Below, in pieces: positions 34,173 through 43,540 of a stretch of 64,000 bases of DNA. Both the position numbers and the translations under genes were made by a program. Origin of the DNA: Streptomyces rimosus subsp. rimosus (GTDB lineage Bacteria; Actinomycetota; Actinomycetes; Streptomycetales; Streptomycetaceae). The stretch is taken from positions 124,001 through 188,000 of the forward strand of contig NZ_JOCQ01000002.1 of assembly GCF_000720725.1 (NCBI RefSeq), read 5' to 3'. How positions within the stretch are numbered: the first letter of the stretch is position 1; every line of letters starts with the position of its first letter. The notes beneath the pieces were generated by a model. That model was not told the DNA's origin. It searched no databases and saw nothing but the letters and a program-made list of their open reading frames with translations.

Positions 34173-34309
34173 GGCGTCCCACTATGACCGGAAAAATATT
34201 GTTCCGCCGGATTGGCGCGCCGTCCGGCACCGCCGCTCCCTGTTCGCCGGAGCCCGCGCCGGATAAGGTCGCAGCGGCGCGACTGCCAGTTCGAAAGCAA
34301 GGGGAAACA

Positions 34310-35485
34310 GTGGCGGACGCAGCAAGGACACCGGCGGCAGACCGGGACCGGGCACCGCGGGTGCTGGTCGCCGCGGACAAATTCAAGGGTTCGCTCACCG
34401 CCGTCGAGGTCGCCGGACACGTCACGGCCGGGCTGCGCCGGGCCGTCCCGGGCCTCGCGGTGGAGTCGGTGCCGGTCGCGGACGGCGGCGACGGCACGGT
34501 CGCGGCCGCCCTGGCGGCGGGCTTCGCACGGCACGAGGCCCGGGTCACCGGCCCCGTCGGCGACCCGGTGACGGCCACCTTCGCGCTCCACGAGGACGGC
34601 ACGGCCGTGGTGGAGATGGCGGAGGCGTCCGGCCTCCAGCACCTGCCGGACGGGCGCTTCGCACCGCTCACGGCCACCACGTACGGCACCGGCGAGCTGC
34701 TGCGCGCGGCGCTGGACGCGGGCGCCGGCACGATCGTCCTCGGCGTCGGCGGCAGCGCCACGACCGACGGCGGCGCGGGGATGCTCGCCGCCCTCGGCGC
34801 CCGCTTCCTGGACGCCGCGGGCGCCCCGCTCCCACCGGGCGGCGGCCCGCTGCGCGACCTGGTCACCGCCGATCTGACCGGCCTGGACCCCCGGCTCGCC
34901 GGTACGGACGTGGTGCTCGCCAGTGACGTGGACAACCCGCTCACCGGCCCGACGGGCGCCCCCGCCGTCTACGGGCCGCAGAAGGGCGCGAGCGAACAGG
35001 ACGTCGCGGCACTGGACGCGGCCCTCGCCCACTACGCCAAGGTTCTGGAGGCCGCGGTGGGGCCGCGCGCCGCCGAGTGCGCCCTCGCGCCCGGCGCGGG
35101 CGCGGCGGGCGGCATCGGCTACGGCGCTCTGGTCGGCCTGGGCGCCGCCTTCCGGCCGGGCATCGACGTGATGCTGGAGGTGCTGGGCTTCGCCCCGGCC
35201 CTGGCCCGCGCCACCTTCGTCGTCACCGGGGAGGGCTCGCTGGACGAGCAGACCCTGCACGGCAAGGCACCGGCCGGGGTCGCGGCGGCGGCCCGTGCCG
35301 CGGGCCTGGACGTGGCGGCGGTCTGCGGGCGACTGGCCCTGCCGCCCGAGGTGCTGGGCCGGGCCGGCATCCGCCGCGCCTATCCGCTGACCGACCTGGA
35401 GCCGGACCCGGCGCGCTGCATGGCCGAGGCGGGGCCGCTCCTGGAGCGCGCCGCGGAGGCCCTGGCCCGGGACTTCCTGAGCTGA
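34310..35485 (+). CDS. Glycerate kinase
   Basis: 391 residues of glycerate kinase family 1 (GarK/GlxK-like): VLVAADKFKGSLTAVEVA at the start, VPVADGGDGTVAA, LGVGGSATTDGGAGMLAALGARF, ASDVDNPLTGPTGA and TGEGSLDEQTLHGKAPAGVA. It phosphorylates D-glycerate to 2-phosphoglycerate with ATP, feeding glycolysis. The GTG at 34310 has AAGGGGA upstream and starts the conserved domain; a longer frame from 34184 has no support. It ends before a strong bidirectional terminator at 35615-35654. Confidence 0.93.
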   Translation: MADAARTPAADRDRAPRVLVAADKFKGSLTAVEVAGHVTAGLRRAVPGLAVESVPVADGGDGTVAAALAAGFARHEARVTGPVGDPVTATFALHEDGTAVVEMAEASGLQHLPDGRFAPLTATTYGTGELLRAALDAGAGTIVLGVGGSATTDGGAGMLAALGARFLDAAGAPLPPGGGPLRDLVTADLTGLDPRLAGTDVVLASDVDNPLTGPTGAPAVYGPQKGASEQDVAALDAALAHYAKVLEAAVGPRAAECALAPGAGAAGGIGYGALVGLGAAFRPGIDVMLEVLGFAPALARATFVVTGEGSLDEQTLHGKAPAGVAAAARAAGLDVAAVCGRLALPPEVLGRAGIRRAYPLTDLEPDPARCMAEAGPLLERAAEALARDFLS

Positions 35486-35614
35486 CGGCGGTGACGGCGG
35501 TGACGGAGGTAGCTGCGGTGCCCGTGGTGGCCGTACGGCGCTGACACGGGCCGCCAGGGGGCGCGGCGGGCGCCTGGGCGCGCCCCGTGCGCCTCCGCGC
35601 TTCCGGATACGGCA

Positions 35615-35654
35615 AAAGGCCCCCGCCGAGCTGCTGCGCTCGGCGGGGGCCTTT
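35615..35654. terminator. Strong bidirectional terminator
   Basis: A perfect 16-bp stem: the left arm 35615-35630 begins AAAGGCCCCC, the loop is 35631-35638, and the right arm 35639-35654 ends in CCTTT. A and T runs flank the GC core on both sides, so it works for the glycerate kinase (+) and pssA (-), which converge on it. Confidence 0.92.
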
Positions 35655-35677
35655 CGTGGTCCGAAGGCCGGTGGCCG

Positions 35678-36544
35678 CTACGGGATCTGCTGCACCTGCG
35701 CGCTGCGCGCCTCGCGGCGGTTGTCGCGGAAGGCGTTGACCCGGCGGGCCGTCGCGAAGACCGGGATCATCGCGCCCAGCACGATCTGGAGGGCGCAGCC
35801 GGTCTGCAGGAGCATCTGGCCGCCGGGGGCGTCCAGCGCCCAGGCCGCCAGCATGCCCATGCTCAGCACGATCCAGCTGAGCATCGCCACCGCGAGCCGT
35901 CCCCGCGGCTTCGGGTACTCGACCCGGCTCACCATCAGCCAGGCCACGCCGATGATCGCCAGCAGCGTCGGTACGAAGGGCAGCTCCAGCAGGACGATCG
36001 CGACGACGGTCAGCGCGCCGAACGGGCTCGGCATGCCCTGGAAGATGCCGTCCCGCAGCGTCACACAGGAGAACCGGGCCAGCCGCAGCACCACCGCCAG
36101 CAGCACCACCACCGCCGCGACCACCGAGACCCGCTGGAGCTGGTGGGCGTCCGGGGCGACCATGCCCCAGGTGACGACGAAGTACGCCGGCGCCAGTCCG
36201 AAGCTGATCAGGTCGGAGAGGTTGTCGAGCTCGGCCCCCATTGCCGAGGCGCGCAGCTTGCGCGCGACGAGCCCGTCGAACAGGTCGAAGATGGAGGCCA
36301 GCAGCATCAGGATCACCGCCATGGCGGCGCTGTGCCGCGCCATCCCGCCGTCCTCGTTGCCCGTCAGGTGGGGGATGAGGACGCCGGTGGTGGTGAAGTA
36401 GACGGCCATGAAGCCGCAGATGGCGTTGCCGAGGGTGAGGGTGTCCGCGATCGACAGCCGCGTCGACAGGGGCATGTCGTCGGCCGCGTCCTCCTCGACC
36501 TCCGCGACCCAGCCGGACTGGGTGTCGGGATCAATCACGGTCAA
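35678..36544 (-). CDS. pssA: CDP-diacylglycerol-serine O-phosphatidyltransferase
   Basis: 288 residues, integral membrane protein. The CDP-alcohol phosphatidyltransferase motif DG-x2-AR-x8-G-x3-D-x3-D appears as DGLVARKLRASAMGAELDNLSD. Six to eight hydrophobic segments follow. It makes phosphatidylserine from CDP-diacylglycerol and serine, the substrate of the decarboxylase encoded just upstream. The genes overlap by 14 bases and are translationally coupled. It is the last gene before the terminator at 35615. Confidence 0.93.
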   Translation of the reverse strand: MTVIDPDTQSGWVAEVEEDAADDMPLSTRLSIADTLTLGNAICGFMAVYFTTTGVLIPHLTGNEDGGMARHSAAMAVILMLLASIFDLFDGLVARKLRASAMGAELDNLSDLISFGLAPAYFVVTWGMVAPDAHQLQRVSVVAAVVVLLAVVLRLARFSCVTLRDGIFQGMPSPFGALTVVAIVLLELPFVPTLLAIIGVAWLMVSRVEYPKPRGRLAVAMLSWIVLSMGMLAAWALDAPGGQMLLQTGCALQIVLGAMIPVFATARRVNAFRDNRREARSAQVQQIP

Positions 36545-37178
36545 GGCGTGTCACCCCCGCGGTGGTGGCCTGGCCGACCTCGACCGCGGCCTCGACACCC
36601 GCCGGGAGGTAGACGTCGACGCGCGACCCGAAGCGGATCAGGCCGATGCGCTCGCCCTGCTCCACCTTCGTGCCCTGGGGGACGTAGGGGACGATGCGGC
36701 GGGCCACGGCACCGGCGATCTGCACCATCTCGATGTCGCCGAGCTCGGTGTCGAAGTGCCAGACCACCCGCTCGTTGTTCTCGCTCTCCTTGTTGAACGC
36801 CGGGACGAACCCGCCGGGGATGTGCTCCACGGACGTCACCGTGCCGGCCAGCGGGGCGCGGTTGACGTGGACGTTCAGCGGGCTCATGAAGATCGCGACG
36901 CGGGTGCGTCCGTCCTTCCACGGCATGATGCTCTGCACCACGCCGTCGGCCGGGGAGATGACCCGGCCCTGAGCGATCTCGCGCTCAGGGTCGCGGAAGA
37001 ACCACAGCATGCCCGCCGCCAGGGCGGTGGCGGGCACGGCGGCGGCAGCCCAGCGTCCCGAGCGGCGGGAACGGGCCAGGCTGACCGCGGCCGTCGCGAC
37101 GGTCGGCAGAAGCCACGGCGACGCTCCGCGCGCGAGGCGGACGCGACCGCGTTGTGCAGAGGATTGGCTGTGGGGCAT
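36531..37178 (-). CDS. psd: Phosphatidylserine decarboxylase proenzyme, short form
   Basis: 215 residues, the short PSD type. After a basic N-terminus and one membrane segment (residues about 25-60) comes FFRDPERE, VISPADGVV, FMSPLNVHVNRAP and the self-processing site RFGSRVD, where Gly184-Ser185 cleavage makes the pyruvoyl cofactor. It converts phosphatidylserine to phosphatidylethanolamine. The ATG at 37178 has GAAGGT upstream and removes a 30-residue unsupported extension. Operon with pssA. Confidence 0.93.
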   Translation of the reverse strand: MPHSQSSAQRGRVRLARGASPWLLPTVATAAVSLARSRRSGRWAAAAVPATALAAGMLWFFRDPEREIAQGRVISPADGVVQSIMPWKDGRTRVAIFMSPLNVHVNRAPLAGTVTSVEHIPGGFVPAFNKESENNERVVWHFDTELGDIEMVQIAGAVARRIVPYVPQGTKVEQGERIGLIRFGSRVDVYLPAGVEAAVEVGQATTAGVTRLDRD

Positions 37179-37347
37179 GGATGACCTTCGTAGCGGAGGA
37201 TGCCGCATATGCAATGGGGGACGGCGGCTTTCCCGGGATGGTATCGGTTGCGGGCGGCAACTGGCCAAGAGCCAGAGCCAATCCGTGGCCGAACAACGAT
37301 GACGGGGTGTGATCTTCGTCCTGAAGAAAACACCCCAAATCGGGCGT

Positions 37348-38565
37348 TCACCCCTGGATTCGGTACTCCTCCAGTAGCCGTCGGCCGATGATCATTTTCT
37401 GGATCTCGGCGGTTCCTTCACCGATGAGGAGCATCGGTGCCTCCCGGTAGAGGCGCTCGATCTCGTACTCCTTGGAGAAGCCGTAGCCGCCGTGGATGCG
37501 GAACGCGTCCTCCACCACCTCCTTGCAGTACTCGGAGGCCAGGTACTTGGCCATGCCCGCTTCAAGGTCGTTTCGCTGTCCGGAGTCCTTTTTGCGAGCG
37601 GCGTTGACCATCATCGCATGGGCGGCTTCCACCTTTGTCGCCATTTCGGCAAGTTTGAACTGGATCGCCTGGTGCTGGGCGATCGGCTTGCCGAACGTGT
37701 GCCGCTGCTGCGCGTACGAAACGCCCAGCTCGAAGGCGCGCTGCGCGACGCCGCAGCCCCGCGCGGCCACATTCACCCGTCCGACCTCGACGCCGTCCAT
37801 CATGTGATAGAAGCCACGTCCGGTCTCGCCGCCGAGGACCCGGTCGGCGGGGACCCGCAGCCCGTCCATGATCAGTTCGGTGGTGTCCACCCCCTTGTAG
37901 CCCATTTTGTCGATCTTGCCGGGGATGGTCAGACCCGGCCGGACCTCGCCGAAGCCGGCCTCCTTCTCCACGAGGAAGGTGGTCATCGACTTGTGCGGCG
38001 CGGTGCCCTCCGGGTGGCCCTCGTCCGTACGGCACAGCACCGCGACCAGAGTTGACGAACCGCCGTTGGTCAGCCACATCTTCTGACCGGTCAGTACGAA
38101 ATCCCCGTCGTCCCCGCCGTCCCGCACGCCCTTGGACGTGATGGCCGAGACGTCCGAGCCGAGCGCCGGCTCCGACATCGAGAAGGCGCCGCGGATCTCG
38201 CCCGCCGCCATCTTCGGCAGGAAGTACTCCTTCTGCTCCTGCGTGCCGTGCTGCTTGAGCATGTACGCCACGATGAAGTGGGTGTTGATGATGCCCGACA
38301 CGCTCATCCAGCCGCGGGCGATCTCCTCCACCGTCAGCGCGTACGTCAGCAGCGATTCGCCGAGCCCGCCGTACTCCTCCGGAATCATCAGCCCGAAGAC
38401 GCCGAGATCCTTCAGCCCCTCGACTATCCGCGTCGGGTACTCGTCGCGGTGCTCCAGCTCGGTGGCGACCGGGAGAATCTCTTTGTCGACGAAGTCGCGG
38501 ACCGTCGAGAGGATTTCCCGCTGGATGTCCGTCAGGCCCTCGGTCTGCGCGAGGCGTCCGCTCAT
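37348..38565 (-). CDS. Acyl-CoA dehydrogenase, probably methylsuccinyl-CoA dehydrogenase
   Basis: 405 residues with a standard acyl-CoA dehydrogenase layout: AFSMSEPALGSDVSAI and MWLTNGGSS (FAD contacts), QRHTFGKPIAQHQ, and the C-terminal RIHGGYGFSKEYEIERLYREAPMLLIGEGTAEIQKMIIGR containing the catalytic-base region. In the ethylmalonyl-CoA pathway the oxidation of methylsuccinyl-CoA to mesaconyl-CoA needs such an enzyme, and the neighbours are the other pathway genes. At 405 residues it lacks the extra N-terminal domain of the roughly 550-residue proteobacterial enzyme, so substrate assignment rests on context. The upstream maoC ends 1 base away. Confidence 0.88.
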   Translation of the reverse strand: MSGRLAQTEGLTDIQREILSTVRDFVDKEILPVATELEHRDEYPTRIVEGLKDLGVFGLMIPEEYGGLGESLLTYALTVEEIARGWMSVSGIINTHFIVAYMLKQHGTQEQKEYFLPKMAAGEIRGAFSMSEPALGSDVSAITSKGVRDGGDDGDFVLTGQKMWLTNGGSSTLVAVLCRTDEGHPEGTAPHKSMTTFLVEKEAGFGEVRPGLTIPGKIDKMGYKGVDTTELIMDGLRVPADRVLGGETGRGFYHMMDGVEVGRVNVAARGCGVAQRAFELGVSYAQQRHTFGKPIAQHQAIQFKLAEMATKVEAAHAMMVNAARKKDSGQRNDLEAGMAKYLASEYCKEVVEDAFRIHGGYGFSKEYEIERLYREAPMLLIGEGTAEIQKMIIGRRLLEEYRIQG

Positions 38566-38566
38566 C

Positions 38567-39097
38567 TCACTTCTCCTTACGGGCCGGTTCCCGCAGTTCG
38601 GGGCGGCCCGGCTGCTCGCCGCCGCGCTCCTTGACGTACGTGGCGGTGGGCACCATCACCTTGCGCCGGAAGACGCACACCAGGGTGCCGTCCTGCTTGT
38701 AGCCCTTGGTCTCCACGTACACGATCCCGCGGTCGCTCTTCGACTTCGACGGCGTCTTGTCCAGCACCGTCGTCTCGCCGTAGAGGGTGTCCCCGTGGAA
38801 TGTGGGCGCGACATGCTTCAGCGACTCGATTTCGAGGTTCGCGATCGCCTTGCCCGACACATCCGGCACCGACATCCCCAGCAACAGCGAGTAGATGTAG
38901 TTCCCGACGACGACATTCTTCCCGAAGTCGGTCGTCCGCTCGGCATAGTTGCTGTCCATGTGCAGCGGGTGGTGATTCATCGTGAGCAGGCAGAAGAGGT
39001 GGTCGTCGTATTCCGTGACCGTCTTTCCCGGCCAGTGCTTGTAGACGTCCCCGACGGTGAATTCCTCATAGGTACGGCCGAACTGCATCGCGCTCAC
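38567..39097 (-). CDS. MaoC-family hydratase, probably mesaconyl-CoA hydratase
   Basis: 176 residues forming one hot-dog domain: EFTVGDVYKHWPGKTVTEYDDHLFCLLTMNHHPLHMDSNYAE carries the hydratase-2 Asp/His region. It would hydrate mesaconyl-CoA to beta-methylmalyl-CoA between the dehydrogenase and the lyase encoded on either side. The proteobacterial enzyme is a double hot-dog of about 345 residues; this single-domain form would act as a dimer. Its GTG (39097) overlaps the lyase stop by four bases, indicating coupled translation. Confidence 0.85.
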   Translation of the reverse strand: MSAMQFGRTYEEFTVGDVYKHWPGKTVTEYDDHLFCLLTMNHHPLHMDSNYAERTTDFGKNVVVGNYIYSLLLGMSVPDVSGKAIANLEIESLKHVAPTFHGDTLYGETTVLDKTPSKSKSDRGIVYVETKGYKQDGTLVCVFRRKVMVPTATYVKERGGEQPGRPELREPARKEK

Positions 39098-40080
39098 GCC
39101 TCCGGGGCTTCGAACTTCGAGGTACGGGTCATGCCGGCGGCGCGGCCCTTTCCGGAGATGACCAGCGCCATCTTGCGGCTGGCCTCGTCGATCATCTCGT
39201 CACCGAGCATCGCGGAACCCTTCTTCCCGCCCGCCTCGGAGGTGTGCCACGCGTACGCGTCCAGGATCAGCTCCGCGTGGTCGTAGTCCTCCTGCGTGGG
39301 CGAGAACACCTCGTTGGCGGCCTCGACCTGACCCGGGTGCAGCACCCACTTGCCGTCGAAGCCCAGCGCCGCGGCGCGCCCGGCGACCTCCTTGTAGCCG
39401 TCCACGTTCTTGATCTGGAGGTAGGGGCCGTCGATGGCCTGGAGGTCGTTGGCGCGGGCCGCCATCAGGATGCGCATGAGGATGTAGTGGTACGCGTCCG
39501 CGCCGTACCCGGGCGGCTGCTCGCCCACGACCAGCGTCTTCATGTTGATGGAGGCCATGAAGTCGGCCGGGCCGAAGATGATGGTCTCCAGGCGCGGCGA
39601 CGCGGCGGCGATGTCGTCCACGTTCACCAGGCCCCTGGCGTTCTCGATCTGCGCCTCGATGCCGATCCGGCCGGCCTCGAAGCCCATGGTCTTCTCGATC
39701 TGGCTCAGCAGCAGGTCCAGCGCGACCACCTGCTGGGCGTCCTGCACCTTCGGCAGCATGATGCAGTCCAGGTTCTGGCCCGCGCCCTCGACGACGGTGA
39801 TGACGTCCCGGTAGGTCCACTCCGTGGTCCAGTCGTTGACCCGCACGACGCGCGTCTTGCCGGTCCAGTCGCCGGTGTTCAGCGCGTCGACGATGTTGTG
39901 CCGCGCGCCCGGCTTCGCCAGCGGCGCGCAGGCGTCCTCCAGGTCCAGGAACACCTGGTCCGCGGGCAGGCCCTGGGCCTTCTCCAGGAAGCGCGGATTG
40001 CTGCCGGGCACGGCGAGGCAGGAACGGCGCGGGCGGAGCCGGTTGCCGTCGGAAGGGGCGGCGGGAGCGGGGCGGGTCAT
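39094..40080 (-). CDS. CoA-ester lyase (L-malyl/beta-methylmalyl-CoA lyase, HpcH/CitE family)
   Basis: 328 residues of the HpcH/HpaI-citrate lyase beta TIM barrel: RRSCLAVPGSNPRFLEKAQGLPADQVFLDLEDACAP, KTRVVRVNDW, DCIMLPKVQDAQQV, IGIEAQIENARGLVNVDDIAAASPRLETIIFGPADF and KWVLHPGQVEAANEVFSP. It would split beta-methylmalyl-CoA to glyoxylate and propionyl-CoA and malyl-CoA to acetyl-CoA and glyoxylate. ATG overlaps the meaA TGA by four bases, so it is tightly coupled. Confidence 0.92.
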   Translation of the reverse strand: MTRPAPAAPSDGNRLRPRRSCLAVPGSNPRFLEKAQGLPADQVFLDLEDACAPLAKPGARHNIVDALNTGDWTGKTRVVRVNDWTTEWTYRDVITVVEGAGQNLDCIMLPKVQDAQQVVALDLLLSQIEKTMGFEAGRIGIEAQIENARGLVNVDDIAAASPRLETIIFGPADFMASINMKTLVVGEQPPGYGADAYHYILMRILMAARANDLQAIDGPYLQIKNVDGYKEVAGRAAALGFDGKWVLHPGQVEAANEVFSPTQEDYDHAELILDAYAWHTSEAGGKKGSAMLGDEMIDEASRKMALVISGKGRAAGMTRTSKFEAPEA

Positions 40081-42089
40081 GCGGGGACCTCCAGAGGGTC
40101 GAGCTTGTTCGCGGTACGGATCTCGTCGACGATACGGCCGATGATCTCCGTGATACCGAAGTCTTTCGGGGTGAAAACGGCCGCCACTCCGGCTTCCCGG
40201 AGGGCCGCCGCGTCGGCGGCGGGGATGATGCCGCCCACGATGACGGGAATGTCCGGTGCGCCGCTGCGGCGCATCCGCGCCAGCACGTCCGGCACCAGCT
40301 CGGCGTGCGAGCCGGACAGGATCGACAGCCCCACGCAGTGCACGTCCTCGGCGACGGCCGCCGCGACGATCTGCTCCGGGGTCAGCCGGATGCCCTGGTA
40401 GACCACCTCGAAGCCGGCGTCCCTGGCCCGTACGGCGATCTGCTCCGCGCCGTTGCTGTGCCCGTCCAGGCCGGGCTTGCCGACCAGCAGGCGCAGCCGG
40501 CCGCCGCCCAGGTCGGCGGCGGTGCGCTCGACCTTCGCGCGGACCGCGGCGAGCGGGGTGCCCGCCTCGGCGGTGACCGCGAGCGGTGCCCCGGAGACGC
40601 CGGTCGGCGCCCGGAACTCGCCGAAGACGTCCCGCAGGGCCCAGGCCCACTCGCCGGTCGTGACGCCCGCGCGGGCGCATTCGAGGGTCGCCGCGAACAG
40701 GTTCGTGTCGCCGGCCGCGGCCTTCTTCAGCGCCGACAGCGCCTCCTGTGCGCGGCCCTCGTCGCGGTTGTCCCGCCAGGTGTGCAGCGCCCGCACCACG
40801 CCCGCCTCGTTGTCCGGGTCGACGGTCATGATGGCGGTGTCCAGGTCGGCGGTGAGCGGGTTCGGCTCGGTCGACTCGTAGCAGTTGACGCCGACGATCT
40901 TCTCCTCGCCCGCCTCGATCCGGGCCCGCCGCTCCGCGTGCGAGGAGACCAGCTGCGACTTCAGGTAGCCGGACTCGACGGCCGCCATCGCCCCGCCCAT
41001 CTCCGCGATACGGTCCATCTCCGCCAGGCTGCCCCGGACCAGCTCCTCGACCTTGGCCTCGATGACGTGCGACCCGGCGAAGACGTCCTCGTACTCCAGC
41101 AGGTCCGACTCGTGGGCCAGCACCTGCTGGATGCGCAGCGACCACTGCTGGTCCCACGGCCGCGGCAGCCCCAGCGCCTCGTTCCAGGCCGGGAGCTGTA
41201 CGGCACGGGCGCGGGCGTCCTTGGACAGGGTGACGGCCAGCATCTCCAGCACGATCCGCTGGACGTTGTTCTCCGGCTGCGCCTCGGTCAGGCCGAGCGA
41301 GTTGACCTGGACGCCGTACCGGAAGCGGCGCTGCTTGGGGTTCTCGACGCCGTACCGCTCCCGGGTGACCTGCTCCCAGATGCGGCCGAAGGCGCGCATC
41401 TTGCACATCTCCTCGATGAACCGGACCCCGGCGTTCACGAAGAAGGAGATCCGTGCGACCACGTCACCGAACTTCTCCGGCGGCACCTGCCCGGAGTCCC
41501 GTACCGCGTCGAGCACGGCGACCGCGGTGCTCATCGCGTACGCGATCTCCTGGACCGGTGTGGCCCCCGCCTCCTGCAGGTGGTAGCTGCAGATGTTGAT
41601 CGGGTTCCACTTCGGGATGTGCGCCACCGTGTACGCGATCATGTCGGTGGTCAGCCGCAGACTCGGCCCCGGCGGGAAGACGTGCGTCCCGCGCGAGAGG
41701 TACTCCTTGACGATGTCGTTCTGCGTCGTGCCCGACAGCTTGGTGATGTCGGCGCCCTGCTCCTCGGCGACGACCTCGTACAGCGCCAGCAGCCACATGG
41801 CGGTGGCGTTGATGGTCATCGAGGTGTTCATCTGCTCCAGGGGGATGTCCTGGAACAGGCGTCGCATGTCACCGAGGTGGGAGACGGGGACCCCGACCCG
41901 GCCGACCTCGCCGCGGGCGAGGACGTGGTCCGGGTCGTAACCGGTCTGCGTCGGCAGGTCGAAGGCGACCGACAGGCCCGTCTGGCCCTTGGCGAGGTTG
42001 CGCCGGTAGAGCGCGTTGGAGGCCTCGGCGGTGGAGTGCCCGGCGTAGGTCCGCATCAGCCACGGACGATCCTTGTGACGTTCGGTCAT
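40077..42089 (-). CDS. meaA: Ethylmalonyl-CoA mutase, coenzyme B12-dependent
   Basis: 670 residues combining a mutase barrel (MRTYAGHSTAEASNALYRRNLAKGQTGLSVAFDLPTQTGYDPD, SGTTQNDIVKEYLSRG, GGAMAAVESGYLKSQLV) and a C-terminal cobalamin domain (LLVGKPGLDGHSNGAEQIAVRARDAGFEVVYQG, with the B12-binding DxHxxG). The MeaA form is encoded as one chain. It rearranges ethylmalonyl-CoA to methylsuccinyl-CoA, directly after Ccr in the pathway. ccrA ends 37 bases upstream; the lyase overlaps downstream. Confidence 0.95.
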   Translation of the reverse strand: MTERHKDRPWLMRTYAGHSTAEASNALYRRNLAKGQTGLSVAFDLPTQTGYDPDHVLARGEVGRVGVPVSHLGDMRRLFQDIPLEQMNTSMTINATAMWLLALYEVVAEEQGADITKLSGTTQNDIVKEYLSRGTHVFPPGPSLRLTTDMIAYTVAHIPKWNPINICSYHLQEAGATPVQEIAYAMSTAVAVLDAVRDSGQVPPEKFGDVVARISFFVNAGVRFIEEMCKMRAFGRIWEQVTRERYGVENPKQRRFRYGVQVNSLGLTEAQPENNVQRIVLEMLAVTLSKDARARAVQLPAWNEALGLPRPWDQQWSLRIQQVLAHESDLLEYEDVFAGSHVIEAKVEELVRGSLAEMDRIAEMGGAMAAVESGYLKSQLVSSHAERRARIEAGEEKIVGVNCYESTEPNPLTADLDTAIMTVDPDNEAGVVRALHTWRDNRDEGRAQEALSALKKAAAGDTNLFAATLECARAGVTTGEWAWALRDVFGEFRAPTGVSGAPLAVTAEAGTPLAAVRAKVERTAADLGGGRLRLLVGKPGLDGHSNGAEQIAVRARDAGFEVVYQGIRLTPEQIVAAAVAEDVHCVGLSILSGSHAELVPDVLARMRRSGAPDIPVIVGGIIPAADAAALREAGVAAVFTPKDFGITEIIGRIVDEIRTANKLDPLEVPA

Positions 42090-42126
42090 GTTGGTCCCGT
42101 ACTCTCGGGGTCTCCGTCCGTCCGGA

Positions 42127-43464
42127 TCAGACGTTCCGGAAGCGGTTGATGGCGTCGATGTGCTCGGCCCGCATCTCGGCGTCGCGCACGCCCATGCCCT
42201 CCTCGGGCGCCAGCGCGAGCACGCCGACCTTGCCCTGGTGGAGGTTGCGGTGCACGTCGTACGCCGCCTGCCCGGTCTCCTCCAGGGAGTACGTCTTCGA
42301 CAGCGTCGGGTGGATCTTGCCCTTGGCGATCAGGCGGTTGGCCTCCCACGCCTCGCGGTAGTTGGCGAAGTGCGAGCCGACGATGCGCTTGAGCGACATC
42401 CACAGGTAGCGGTTGTCGTACTCGTGCATGTAGCCGGAGGTCGAGGCGCAGGTGGTGATGGTGCCGCCCTTGCGGGTGACGTACACCGAGGCGCCGAAGG
42501 TCTCGCGGCCGGGGTGCTCGAAGACGATGTCGATGTCCTCCCCGCCGGTCAGCTCCCGGATGCGCTTGCCGAAGCGCTTCCACTCCTTCGGGTCCTGGGT
42601 CCGCTCGTCCTTCCAGAACCTGTACCCCTCGGCGTTCCGGTCGATGATCGCCTCGGCGCCCATCTTCCGGCAGATCTCCGCCTTCTGGTCGCTGGAGACC
42701 ACACAGACCGGGTTGGCGCCGCCGGCCAGCGCGAACTGCGTGGCGTACGAGCCGAGTCCGCCGCTGGCGCCCCAGATCAGCACGTTGTCGCCCTGCTTCA
42801 TGCCGGCGCCGTTGCGGGAGACCAGCTGGCGGTACGCGGTGGAGTTGACCAGCCCGGGCGCCGCCGCCTCCTCCCAGCTCAGGTGCCCCGGCTTGGGCAT
42901 CAGCTGGTTGGACTTGACGAGCGCGATCTCGGCGAGGCCGCCGAAGTTGGTCTCGAAGCCCCAGATGCGCTGCTCGGGGTCGAGCATCGTGTCGTTGTGC
43001 CCGTCGGCGGACTCCAGCTCGACGGACAGGCAGTGCGCGACCACCTCGTCGCCGGGCTTCCAGGAGTTCACGCCGGGCCCGGTGCGCAGCACGACGCCCG
43101 CCAGGTCGGAGCCGATGACGTGGTACGGCAGGTCGTGGCGCTTGGTCAGCGGCGACAGCCTGCCGTAGCGCTCCAGGAAGGCGAACGTGGAGACCGGCTC
43201 GAAGATCGAGGTCCAGACGCTGTTGTAGTTCACCGAGGAGGCCATGACAGCCACCAGGGCCTCGCCGGGGCCCAGTTCGGGCACCGGCACCTCCTCGATG
43301 TGCAGCGACTTGCGGGGGTCCTTCTCCTTGGTGGACAGGCCGTCGAACATGTCGGCCTCGTCCTTGTGCACGGTCACCGCGCGGTAGGAGTCGGGCAGGG
43401 GCAGAGCGGCGAAGTCTTCGCTGGTGCTCTCTGGCGCGAGGATCGCGTCAAGTATCTGGTTCAC
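42127..43464 (-). CDS. ccrA: Crotonyl-CoA carboxylase/reductase
   Basis: 445 residues of the MDR superfamily: LPYHVIGSDLAGVVLRTGPGVNSW, EAAAPGLVNSTAYRQLV, VLIWGASGGLGSYATQFALAGGANPVCVVSS (NADPH motif) and SGYMHEYDNRYLWMSLKRIVGSHFANYREA. It reductively carboxylates crotonyl-CoA to ethylmalonyl-CoA and commits acetyl-CoA to the pathway; in Streptomyces it also supplies ethylmalonyl-CoA for polyketides. GTG start with GGAGG at good spacing. A 442-bp upstream region with repeats and paired dyads probably controls the cluster. Confidence 0.96.
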   Translation of the reverse strand: MNQILDAILAPESTSEDFAALPLPDSYRAVTVHKDEADMFDGLSTKEKDPRKSLHIEEVPVPELGPGEALVAVMASSVNYNSVWTSIFEPVSTFAFLERYGRLSPLTKRHDLPYHVIGSDLAGVVLRTGPGVNSWKPGDEVVAHCLSVELESADGHNDTMLDPEQRIWGFETNFGGLAEIALVKSNQLMPKPGHLSWEEAAAPGLVNSTAYRQLVSRNGAGMKQGDNVLIWGASGGLGSYATQFALAGGANPVCVVSSDQKAEICRKMGAEAIIDRNAEGYRFWKDERTQDPKEWKRFGKRIRELTGGEDIDIVFEHPGRETFGASVYVTRKGGTITTCASTSGYMHEYDNRYLWMSLKRIVGSHFANYREAWEANRLIAKGKIHPTLSKTYSLEETGQAAYDVHRNLHQGKVGVLALAPEEGMGVRDAEMRAEHIDAINRFRNV

Positions 43465-43540
43465 GGTGTGCCTCCGGCGAAGCCAGTCGAAAGCGGCTTG
43501 AGGGTACGTCGGGGGTGGTGCAGGGAGAGCCGTCGGTCCA

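Noticed and set aside
34184..34309. Longer glycerate kinase start
   Set aside because: The 42 added residues are unconserved; GTG at 34310 has AAGGGGA correctly spaced and starts the domain.
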